DNA from: Planctomycetota bacterium
GTDB lineage: Bacteria; Planctomycetota; Brocadiia; JAJRTI01
Assembly: GCA_024278415.1 (NCBI GenBank)
Contig: JAJRTI010000663.1
Coordinates: 1 to 11,804, forward strand
Direction: 5' to 3'
Length of the DNA: 11,804 nt
Shown: in pieces, positions 1-5,941 of the stretch
Layout of the letters: every line of letters starts with the position of its first letter
Numbering within the stretch: position 1 is the stretch's first letter
Notes under the pieces: generated by a model
What the model was told of the DNA's origin: nothing
Databases searched by the model: none
Seen by the model: the letters and a program-made list of their open reading frames with translations, nothing else
Program-made: the position numbers and the translations under genes

Positions 1-182
1 GCGAAGCGGCCCCGGCCGGCCAACAGCGTAGTGAAGTTGCCCTCGATCTCGATCTGCGGACCAATGGGCGCGTCCACCACCCGCGCGCGGTAATGCCAGC
101 GGCCGTCCCACCAGCCCTCCGGCGTGGCCGCACTCAGTGCAGGCCCTGCAATGATCGCAGCCATCAGGACATGCCTGATCAT
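1..182 (-). CDS. Exported protein of unknown function, N-terminal part only
   Basis: The ATG at 182-180 overlaps the stop codon of the glycyl radical enzyme gene as ATGA, and a GGAGGGTGGGG ribosome-binding region lies just upstream. The frame stays open to the left edge, giving about 60 residues. The protein starts MIRHVLMAAIIAGPALSAA, a short basic N-terminus followed by a hydrophobic stretch and small residues, which looks like a cleavable Sec signal peptide with cleavage near residue 19. The mature part begins TPEGWWDGRWHYRARVV, rich in Trp and Tyr and predicted to form beta strands, as in many secreted beta-sandwich or carbohydrate-active proteins of polysaccharide degraders. Family and function cannot be assigned from this fragment. 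The four-base overlap implies translation coupled to the upstream enzyme, so it is probably the next gene of the same operon. It was not listed among the longer open frames because it is cut by the window edge. Confidence 0.75.
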   Translation of the reverse strand, partial: MIRHVLMAAIIAGPALSAATPEGWWDGRWHYRARVVDAPIGPQIEIEGNFTTLLAGRGRF

Positions 183-2380
183 GATCCCCACCCTCCGTCC
201 GCGGTGTTGACGATCCGGTCGTGAACGAGTTGGCGGAACTCCGGGGACAGGCTCGCGAAGTAGGCGCTGAAGCCGGTGACGCGCACGACCAAGTCGGGGT
301 AGTTTTCGGGGTGGGCGCAGGCGTCGCGAATCATCTCCGTGTCGAGCACGTTGGCGTTCACCAGGGTGCCGCCAAGGTCGAAATGGCCGCGTATCACGGC
401 TTCGACGTTGCGGATGCCTGCGCCGTCCGCCACCAGTCCCGGGTCCATGTCGAGCTGCATGGGCGCCGCATTCCCGTAGCCGGGCTGAACCGCGGCGATG
501 GCGTTGGACATGCTGGTCGGTGTCACCGGTCCGCCTTTTCGGAAGCCATTGTCCGGGTTGGCTCCAAAGGAGATGGGCGCGCCGCTGTGGCGGCCGTTGG
601 GCGTGGCCCCGGTCTCTCTGCCCATGGGAATCGTGCTCGCCCACGAGAACAGGCCAGGCACCATGGCCCACCCGTCGGGGGTGGGCTCCCGTGCCACGAA
701 TTCCGTGAACCGCGCGCTGATTCGCTCGGCCCAGAAATCCCCGCGCGTCATGCCCCGCCCGTATGACGGCACACTGCTGAGAAGCGCCTGCACGCGGACG
801 GCGCCCTCGAAATCGCGGTCGAGCGCATCCGCCACTTCGCTCCAAGTCAGCTTGCCTTCGGACTCCACGCGTTGCTCGATGGCGGCGAACGAGTCCGCGG
901 CCGTGGCCAGGGCGGAACCGTCCACGCACACCGTGTTGTACTCCAGCGACCCGTGGCTGGCGTCGATGCCCTTCTCGACCGGCCCATGGCACAAGAGGTC
1001 CAGGACCAGGTCCGGCGCGTAGCGGTGCAAGTGCGCCATGTGCAGGTCGATCCCTTCGGCCACGACCTCGACAGCTTTGCCGAGGTGCTTGTCGAAGTTT
1101 CGCCAAAGGAGATCGATCGAGCGCTCCGCGTCCGCGGCCTCCATCACGTCCTCGAACGCCGCTCCGAAGACCTTTGCGAAGTTGACCTTGATCACATCGC
1201 TCAGGGAGTATTCCCGGCCGGGAAGGCAAGTCCAGTGGCACCCCACTTGTGCGCGTTGCCGGGCCAGCTCCAGCGGCACGCCGTTCCGCGCATAGCCCTG
1301 CGCAATGTTCTCCGGGCCGAAGAACCGGGGAATGCCTTGCTTGTCTTTGAACAGCATCTCGGAGGCCAGCCGCATCAGCTCCGGATCCATCGCCTCGTGC
1401 ACGCCCACGGAGACGTTGGCGGGCACGCGCAGCCTCCGCACCGCCTTGAGGACCAGGAAGGAAACCGGGTTCGTGGCGTCGTTGCCGTGCTCGTCGATCC
1501 CGCCGACGTGATAGTACTGCGGGTCCGTGAGGTTCAGGCAGGCCAGGTGCAGGATGGCCTCCTCGTCCGTGAGGCGGCCGGCATCGATGTCCCGCTGGTA
1601 ATAGGGCAGAAAGTACTGGTCGATGCGGCCCACCGCGCCACTGCCGTTGTAGATGCGGGCCGCCATCTGATACCAGGCCGTCCACTGGCAGGCCTGGCGG
1701 AAGGTCGCGGGAGGCTCCGTGGCCAGCGCGGTGTTGATTCGGACCATCTCCTCCATGTTGCGGCGCATGTCGGGATTCGATTCCGTGTCCGCCAGCCGGC
1801 GCGCCGCTTCCACGTGGTTTCGAATCCAGTTCTGAATGCCGACGACGATGCCCTCGAGTCCGGCGTAGAAGTCCTCGTCGGGGTGCGGATTCGCCTCGCG
1901 GCAGCGGCGGATCTTCTCCAGCAGCCCCCCGAAACCCAGGGCGAGCCCGATCCCGAGGTCGATGCCGAAGTGCTGGCCGGCCGTGATGCCGTGGACGATG
2001 TTGTAGCGCTTGTGAAACTCGTCCAGGTGGTCCCAGTGGCTCTCCGGATCCCATCGGGTCACGTGCCCGGCGAAGACGGTGAAGTAGCCGCCGAGGAGCG
2101 AGGACACCGGGTTCACGTAGACCGGCGTTTGCTCGAGGAAACGCCGGAAGTTCAGCCCGCACAGGCGCGGCCCCATGATGAGACCGTCGGGACGGTCGCT
2201 CTCCGGCTCGAAATGGAACGGCTTCGCCAGGGGGATGTTGCCCCAGTCGTCGGTGTCGCGCGGGCCGCAGTCTCGCTTGCGCACGGTGTGCTCGGTCTTG
2301 ATTCGGCGCAATTCCTCGAGGCGGGCCTGCACCGATGAGAAATCGAGATCGGGCGATACGGACGGAGATACAGTCTTCAC
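179..2380 (-). CDS. Glycyl radical enzyme (pyruvate formate-lyase-like), substrate unknown
   Basis: This 733-residue cytoplasmic enzyme belongs to the PFL/glycyl radical family, in which an activating enzyme makes a backbone glycyl radical that generates a catalytic thiyl radical. The C-terminal glycyl radical domain is clear: a PNGRHSGAPISFG segment (about 594-606), then RVTGFSAYF at 700-708 with Gly703 as the radical site. The presumed thiyl Cys is C381 in VGCHWTCLPGREY (379-391); a second Cys, C385, is four residues on. Choline lyase, glycerol dehydratase and related enzymes have Cys-x-Glu here (GCVE) and PFL has Cys-Cys; this protein has neither, with Trp383 at the Glu position. The length is somewhat shorter than the usual 750-850. 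The start is GTG at 2380-2378, with AAGGA about nine bases upstream; it overlaps the activase stop as GTGA. Being translated right after its activase supports a functional enzyme. Family membership is secure, the reaction is not; annotation as formate acetyltransferase would be misleading. Confidence 0.93.
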   Translation of the reverse strand: MKTVSPSVSPDLDFSSVQARLEELRRIKTEHTVRKRDCGPRDTDDWGNIPLAKPFHFEPESDRPDGLIMGPRLCGLNFRRFLEQTPVYVNPVSSLLGGYFTVFAGHVTRWDPESHWDHLDEFHKRYNIVHGITAGQHFGIDLGIGLALGFGGLLEKIRRCREANPHPDEDFYAGLEGIVVGIQNWIRNHVEAARRLADTESNPDMRRNMEEMVRINTALATEPPATFRQACQWTAWYQMAARIYNGSGAVGRIDQYFLPYYQRDIDAGRLTDEEAILHLACLNLTDPQYYHVGGIDEHGNDATNPVSFLVLKAVRRLRVPANVSVGVHEAMDPELMRLASEMLFKDKQGIPRFFGPENIAQGYARNGVPLELARQRAQVGCHWTCLPGREYSLSDVIKVNFAKVFGAAFEDVMEAADAERSIDLLWRNFDKHLGKAVEVVAEGIDLHMAHLHRYAPDLVLDLLCHGPVEKGIDASHGSLEYNTVCVDGSALATAADSFAAIEQRVESEGKLTWSEVADALDRDFEGAVRVQALLSSVPSYGRGMTRGDFWAERISARFTEFVAREPTPDGWAMVPGLFSWASTIPMGRETGATPNGRHSGAPISFGANPDNGFRKGGPVTPTSMSNAIAAVQPGYGNAAPMQLDMDPGLVADGAGIRNVEAVIRGHFDLGGTLVNANVLDTEMIRDACAHPENYPDLVVRVTGFSAYFASLSPEFRQLVHDRIVNTADGGWGS

Positions 2381-3375
2381 TGTGGTATTCCTTCCGGGCT
2401 TCTCAAATTGCCGGTTGATCTCGGGTCGAGATCTGATCGGTCAGATCGCGACTGGTCGGACCGATTGAAGCGCGCTCCACCCGCCACCTTGACCGAGACG
2501 CCGGCGCTCTGCGCCGCATCGGCCAATGCGGCGATGCGTTGTCTTGACGGCGGCTCCAGGTGCGACGTTTGTGGCTGCAAGCCAAGGCTCTCGTACTTGC
2601 CTTCGCCTAGGCGATGGAACGGAAGCAGCTCCAGATGCTCGAGCCGCGGGAAGCTCGCGGCGAACTCCGCAATGGCCCGGATCGCTTCGGCCGAATCGTT
2701 GAACGTTGGGACCACCGGGACGCGTACGATCACGGGCACGTCCGCGGCGGCAATGGTTTCGGAGTTGGCCAGGATCCGCCGGTTCGTTCGCCCTGCGCCT
2801 GCCCGGTGACGGGCGTCATCCCTGTGCTTCAGGTCGATCAGGAAGAGGTCGGTCAGCGGCAACACGCAGCAGAGCGCGTCGCGGGAGCACTCCAGGCAGG
2901 TATCGACGGCGGTGTGGATCCCTTCGTTGCGGCAACGGGCCAGGATGTCCGCCGCGAAGCCGGGCTGCATCATCGGCTCGCCGCCCGAAAGCGTCACGCC
3001 GCCACCGGACCGCTCGTAGTAGACGCGGTCCTCGAGCACGGTCGCCACCACGTCTTCGGCGGCCATCTCTCGCCCGACCAAGCTCAGTGCCCCGGCGAGG
3101 CAGACCTCGGCGCAGGCGCCGCAGAGGCGGCAGCGGTCTCGTTGGACTCGATGGGCTTCGCGCTCGACAACGTGCGCTCCCGTGGGACAGGCGTTCACGC
3201 ACTCGCCGCAGCCGGTGCAGCGTTGCGCCACGAAATCCAACTGGATGTTGCGTGAGAGCCCTTCCGGGTTTTGGCACCAGAAACAGCGCAGGGGGCAGCC
3301 CTTGAAGAAGACGGTCGTGCGCACGCCGGGGCCGTCGTGGGTCGAGAAACGCTGGATGTCGAAGAGGCGTCCCAT
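2377..3375 (-). CDS. Glycyl radical enzyme activating enzyme (radical SAM, ferredoxin insert)
   Basis: This 332-residue radical SAM protein would install the glycyl radical on the enzyme encoded immediately downstream, using S-adenosylmethionine and a [4Fe-4S] cluster. The N-terminal FSTHDGPGVRTTVFFKGCPL opening is typical of PFL-activase-type proteins. The cluster motif CxxxCxxC is at C27, C31, C34. Two ferredoxin-type CxxCxxCxxxC motifs follow at C53-C56-C59-C63 and C82-C85-C88-C92, placing it with the activases of the non-PFL glycyl radical enzymes, which carry this two-cluster insert. The SAM-binding GGEP is at 131-134. The catalytic body ends around VKVAGGARF (295-303); residues 304-332 (starting NRSDQSRSDRSD) are an odd low-complexity tail encoded by a GATC-rich repeat. 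The start ATG (3375-3373) lacks any nearby Shine-Dalgarno sequence: the preceding bases are the end of an inverted repeat and the stop of the GxxExxY gene, five bases away, so it may be translated by re-initiation. Confidence 0.94.
   Translation of the reverse strand: MGRLFDIQRFSTHDGPGVRTTVFFKGCPLRCFWCQNPEGLSRNIQLDFVAQRCTGCGECVNACPTGAHVVEREAHRVQRDRCRLCGACAEVCLAGALSLVGREMAAEDVVATVLEDRVYYERSGGGVTLSGGEPMMQPGFAADILARCRNEGIHTAVDTCLECSRDALCCVLPLTDLFLIDLKHRDDARHRAGAGRTNRRILANSETIAAADVPVIVRVPVVPTFNDSAEAIRAIAEFAASFPRLEHLELLPFHRLGEGKYESLGLQPQTSHLEPPSRQRIAALADAAQSAGVSVKVAGGARFNRSDQSRSDRSDLDPRSTGNLRSPEGIPQ
2421..2466 (-). repeat. GATC-rich 9-nt-period repeat inside the activase 3' end
   Basis: Read on the minus strand this stretch contains CGGTCCGAC, CGATCTGAC and CGATCAGAT, variants of a 9-base unit encoding Arg-Ser-Asp. 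It forms activase residues from about 304 to 320. It also holds the near-palindrome ATCTGATCGGTCAGAT (2431-2446) and GGTCGGACC. A 13-base core GATCTGATCGGTC (2430-2442) recurs with one mismatch at 5869-5881. This is probably a copy of a dispersed short repeat that happens to be in frame. Confidence 0.6.
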
Positions 3376-3378
3376 TTG

Positions 3379-3405
3379 AACTACGAAATGCGCGAAACTC
3401 GCGAA
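3379..3405 (+). repeat. Left inverted repeat of the GxxExxY cassette
   Basis: It begins AACTACGAAATGCGCGAAA on the plus strand and contains an internal 9-base period of the type GGCGCGAAA. It matches the minus-strand sequence at 3819-3793 at 24 of 27 positions; the differences are at repeat positions 11, 20 and 21. The stop codon TAG and last codons of the GxxExxY gene lie inside it. Confidence 0.8.
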
Positions 3406-3791
3406 CGGGGTTGGTTGACAAACCGCTCGTACTCGACCTTGGGGTGGTGCCCGAAGTTGACCAGCAAACCGAGTTGTTTGCCGGTTGACTTCAAGTAGTT
3501 GATCACTTGGGCGCGGTGCTCGTCCGCCAGGTGCTTGACTGCTTTGATCTCAAGGATGATCTGGCCGAAGCACAGGAAGTCCGGTTCATAGCCTTGTTCG
3601 AGCTGTCGCCCTTTGTACTCAAGTCGGAGACGGGGTTTCTGGACGAAAGGGATCCCTTGCTCAGAGAGTTCGATAGAAAGACATTCTTGGTAGACGGCCT
3701 CCAGGAACCCGTTGCCCTTCTCCTTGTACACCTCAAAGCAGGCACCGATAATCTTGTAGCTCTCCTCCTTGAATACGATCTTCTGTTCCAT
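3381..3791 (-). CDS. GxxExxY protein (PDDEXK-like nuclease fold)
   Basis: This 136-residue protein belongs to the GxxExxY family, related to PDDEXK-type nucleases. The name-giving motif is visible as GFLEAVY (about residues 28-34), followed by a PD-(D/E)xK-like core: EPDF, then a strand ending LEIKAV, then AQVINYLKSTGKQLGLLVNFG, the usual family ending. All expected acidic and Lys residues are present, so it is not an obvious pseudogene. No biological role has been established for the family to my knowledge, and nothing in it fits sugar catabolism. The start is ATG at 3791-3789, with AAAGG seven bases upstream inside the right inverted repeat; in-frame codons before it (VTTKGAKGAK) are translated repeat and not likely part of the protein. 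It is flanked by inverted repeats and has lower G+C than its neighbours, which suggests it arrived separately from the operon around it. Confidence 0.88.
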   Translation of the reverse strand: MEQKIVFKEESYKIIGACFEVYKEKGNGFLEAVYQECLSIELSEQGIPFVQKPRLRLEYKGRQLEQGYEPDFLCFGQIILEIKAVKHLADEHRAQVINYLKSTGKQLGLLVNFGHHPKVEYERFVNQPRSRVSRIS

Positions 3792-3792
3792 T

Positions 3793-3819
3793 TTCGCGCC
3801 TTTCGCGCCTTTCGTAGTT
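3793..3819 (-). repeat. Right inverted repeat of the GxxExxY cassette
   Basis: On the minus strand it begins AACTACGAAAGGCGCGAAA and continues with a second GGCGCGAA unit, so it is built of 9-base units. It is the partner of 3379-3405 in inverted orientation. It lies directly before the GxxExxY start codon and supplies its AAAGG ribosome-binding sequence. Confidence 0.8.
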
Positions 3820-3820
3820 A

Positions 3821-3828
3821 CTCCCTCC
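3821..3828 (-). promoter_or_regulatory. Shine-Dalgarno sequence likely orphaned from the activase gene
   Basis: GGAGGGAG on the minus strand lies just after the stop of the TIM-barrel gene (3839) and just outside the right inverted repeat. It is 30 bases from the GxxExxY ATG, too far to serve it. If the inverted-repeat block were removed, it would sit roughly 6-10 bases before the activase ATG, which has no such sequence of its own. This is inference from spacing. Confidence 0.45.
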
Positions 3829-3838
3829 GGGCTGCCAG

Positions 3839-4696
3839 TCACGTCTCGTCCAGCACCCGGCGGTAGTCGGCCACGGTGGCGGCCAGCGCCTCCATCTTGT
3901 CGCCGGCCACAGGCTTCATGAGTTCGAAGCCCAGAGGGCCGTCGTAGCCGCTTTCGCGAAGGCAGGCGACGACCGCCTCGGAGCTGAACTGCTGGGGCGG
4001 CTGGGCGTCCGGCTTCGCCTTGATCTTCACGTGCGCGTGGGCCGCGAAGGGGAGCAGGCGCCGGAACGCGTCCTGCGTCTCGCCGCGCTCGTCCTCCGTG
4101 AGTGCGGGGAACTGCTTGCGAAACACGTTGTCGTTGTCGGGCGTCGTCCCGATGCCCTCGATCCCCGCGTCCCGGAAGCGCTCCATCAGGGCGAGAATGT
4201 CCCCCGTCTCCTGGCCGTCGGGATCCACGTCCTTGGGCGTGAGGTAGATGCGGTGGTTCTCGATCCCGAGTCTGACGTTGCGCGGGCGAGCAAACTCCGC
4301 ACACTCGGCCATGGCATCGAAGTCCCGCCGCAGTTGCCCGACCCGTTCCCCTGCCGTCTCGAACCCTCCGAGAAAAACCACGACCGTGGGGCTGTCCAGG
4401 GCGGCCGCCGCTTCGATCCAGGTCTTGATCAGCGTGATGTCGGTTCGGTAGTCCGGCCAGGCCCCGCCGAGCTTGAGGTTGCGCGCATCGATGGCGGGCA
4501 CGCACATGCCCAGGCGCGCCGTGTGCTCGCGGAGGCCGGCCAGATAGCCCTTGTCGATGCACTCGAGGTGATAGCCCATAATCTCGACGCCGTCGAATCC
4601 GGCTTCGGCGAGATCCGAGATGAGCGCGCGCAAGTCGGGGTATGCGCCATTCTCAAGCTCTTCGGTGAAGTTCCAAGTGCTACAGGCCAGTTTCAT
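3839..4696 (-). CDS. Sugar phosphate isomerase/epimerase family protein (xylose isomerase-like TIM barrel)
   Basis: This 285-residue protein has the AP-endonuclease-2/xylose isomerase-like TIM-barrel pattern. It opens MKLACSTWNF, has an EAGFDGVEIMGYH strand (31-43), and shows the expected divalent-metal ligands spaced along the barrel: E146 in LGIENH, D187 or D189 in TTPDNDN, H222 in HAHVKIK and E258 in LGFELM. Members isomerise or epimerise sugars, dehydrate inosose, or cleave 3-keto-glycosides when paired with Gfo/Idh/MocA oxidoreductases; which applies here cannot be told from sequence. The start ATG (4696-4694) overlaps the stop of the upstream oxidoreductase as ATGA and has AGGAG nine bases upstream, so the two are translationally coupled and probably act in sequence. 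No signal peptide is seen, so it is cytoplasmic. The length is normal for the family. Confidence 0.9.
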   Translation of the reverse strand: MKLACSTWNFTEELENGAYPDLRALISDLAEAGFDGVEIMGYHLECIDKGYLAGLREHTARLGMCVPAIDARNLKLGGAWPDYRTDITLIKTWIEAAAALDSPTVVVFLGGFETAGERVGQLRRDFDAMAECAEFARPRNVRLGIENHRIYLTPKDVDPDGQETGDILALMERFRDAGIEGIGTTPDNDNVFRKQFPALTEDERGETQDAFRRLLPFAAHAHVKIKAKPDAQPPQQFSSEAVVACLRESGYDGPLGFELMKPVAGDKMEALAATVADYRRVLDET

Positions 4697-5817
4697 GATG
4701 GGTAACTCCTGCTGCGCACGCGTTCCGCATTCCCGCTGGCCGCGGAGCGGACGCCTGCATCAAGGATAGCAAGTGCATCGAGGTTCAGCGGCACATCCAA
4801 CAGCGGGTTGAGCGGATCGCCGGTGTCGAGGCGATGGACGAATTCCTCCGCGACGTTCGCCCGGCCCTCCGGCAACGTGGCGGGCTCGATCCACTCGGGC
4901 TCACCGGCGTTCGGCAGCAAGTGGATCGCCTGCGCACCGTCCCGGCGTTCGACAACCAGCGTGCCCTCGGCGCCGTAAACAATGGGGCCGTTCGGGACTC
5001 CGTGATGCCGCGTGGTCCACGTGCCTTCGTACAGCCCGATGGCCGACGGGAAGCGCGTGATCATGACCGCGTTGTCGTCCGCTTCGCCCCAATGGCTGTT
5101 CAGATTGGCCTTGACCGCGACCGCGTCCAGGGCCTGTTCGCCGACGAGCCAGCGGCTGAGCATGGCTCCATAGCAGCAGAAGTCGATGAGCGCGCCTCCG
5201 CCCGTCTCGGTCTGGTGCCACCACGACGCGGCGCGCTCCACGCCGCTCAGCGACTCGCCCTGCCCGCCGCCCGCGTGCGCGGCGCCCGGTCCGAGGGGGC
5301 CAGTATGGCCGGCGCGATACTTGACCTGCAGCACTCGGCCGATGGCGCCTTCGCGCACGAGGGCTTTGAGCTTGTACATCAGCGGCGACCAGGCAATGGG
5401 CCAGTTCACGGCCAGCGTCGTTCCGCTGGCCTCCGCGGCCCGCACCATGCGCAGCCCGTGCGCCAGCGACATGGCCATGGGTTTCTCCACGCAGGCGTGG
5501 ACACCTGCCGCGGCGCAGGCCTCGACGATGTCCGGGTGGTACCGATTCTCGCTGCAAACGATCACGAGGTCCGGCTTGCCCTGTTCGAGCAGGTCCGCAA
5601 TCGAACCATACTCCCGCGGCACGCCAAGCTCGGTCCGCGCGTGCTCCTTGTTCCAGGCGCGGGTGTAGCGCGCGGTCGACAACTCCGGCGTCGCCGGCTC
5701 CGTGTCTGTGCAACCCGCCCACTCCACGCGGGGATGCTCTGCGAAAACCGCGGCCACGTTGTTGACGTGCATGTGGGCAAAACCGATGATCCCGGCGCGG
5801 TAAGTCTTCTTGCTCAT
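4693..5817 (-). CDS. Gfo/Idh/MocA family NAD(P)-dependent oxidoreductase (second in operon)
   Basis: This 374-residue protein has an N-terminal Rossmann domain (about 1-130) and a C-terminal alpha/beta substrate domain. The nucleotide-binding turn is GIIGFAHMHVNN (9-20), with His-Met-His where most members have a G-x-G loop. The family EKP motif, with the catalytic Lys, is at 111-113 (CVEKPMAMS). The substrate-domain motif reads GGGALIDFCCYGAM (207-220), with Tyr216 at the position where many members have His; a Tyr subclass is known in the family. These enzymes oxidise a sugar or cyclitol hydroxyl to a ketone. The start is ATG at 5817-5815 with GGAG eight bases upstream; an in-frame ATG at 5868 is less likely because the extra residues are translated intergenic repeat. 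It overlaps the TIM-barrel gene by four bases. The exact substrate is unknown. Confidence 0.92.
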   Translation of the reverse strand: MSKKTYRAGIIGFAHMHVNNVAAVFAEHPRVEWAGCTDTEPATPELSTARYTRAWNKEHARTELGVPREYGSIADLLEQGKPDLVIVCSENRYHPDIVEACAAAGVHACVEKPMAMSLAHGLRMVRAAEASGTTLAVNWPIAWSPLMYKLKALVREGAIGRVLQVKYRAGHTGPLGPGAAHAGGGQGESLSGVERAASWWHQTETGGGALIDFCCYGAMLSRWLVGEQALDAVAVKANLNSHWGEADDNAVMITRFPSAIGLYEGTWTTRHHGVPNGPIVYGAEGTLVVERRDGAQAIHLLPNAGEPEWIEPATLPEGRANVAEEFVHRLDTGDPLNPLLDVPLNLDALAILDAGVRSAASGNAERVRSRSYPS

Positions 5818-5868
5818 AGCGTTATCTCCATCTTCGTGGGAGGTTCGAGGGTTGGCCAGCCGCCGCAC

Positions 5869-5898
5869 GATCTGATCAGTCCAATCGAACAGATCAGA
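5869..5898 (+). repeat. GATC-rich inverted repeat between the two oxidoreductase genes
   Basis: GATCTGATCAGTC (5869-5881) matches 12 of 13 bases of the sequence at 2430-2442 in the activase tail. It also forms an imperfect inverted repeat: TCTGATCAG (5871-5879) and CAGATCAGA (5890-5898), 8 of 9 bases complementary with a 10-base loop. It sits in the 124-base gap between the oxidoreductase genes, the longest untranslated gap within the operon, and could fold in the transcript. No T-run follows on the minus strand, so it is not a convincing terminator. Confidence 0.55.
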
Positions 5899-5941
5899 CT
5901 GCTTCTCCGCCGCTCTGGCAACGGCATGGCCATGGGGTCGT

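Larger units (their letters stand above)
3376..3819. mobile_element. Candidate inverted-repeat-bounded GxxExxY cassette
   Basis: A single small gene (3791-3381) is enclosed by 27-bp inverted repeats that match at 24 of 27 positions (3379-3405 and 3793-3819). Hand-counted G+C for 3421-3780 is about 53%, against 65-70% in 4021-4140. The block splits an otherwise tightly packed operon: a strong GGAGGGAG sequence lies just outside its right end, and the activase ATG lies three bases outside its left repeat. No transposase is present and no target-site duplication is evident, so mobility would be in trans or ancient. The outer boundaries given are those of the repeats plus the three bases before the activase ATG. 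Confidence 0.45.

Noticed and set aside
872..2338. 488-codon open frame on the plus strand opposite the glycyl radical enzyme
   Set aside because: It mirrors the real gene's codon pattern in G+C-rich DNA, its translation is rich in Arg, Val and His without a recognisable domain, and the minus-strand frame has clear catalytic motifs.
3379..3819. CRISPR array or ordinary insertion sequence around the GxxExxY gene
   Set aside because: There are only two repeats, inverted and not regularly spaced; the enclosed protein is not a recognised transposase and no target duplication is evident.
3792..4562. Long N-terminal extension of the GxxExxY protein running back through the TIM-barrel gene
   Set aside because: The extension overlaps a strongly supported gene out of frame. 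The ATG at 3791 has its own ribosome-binding sequence and gives the normal family length.
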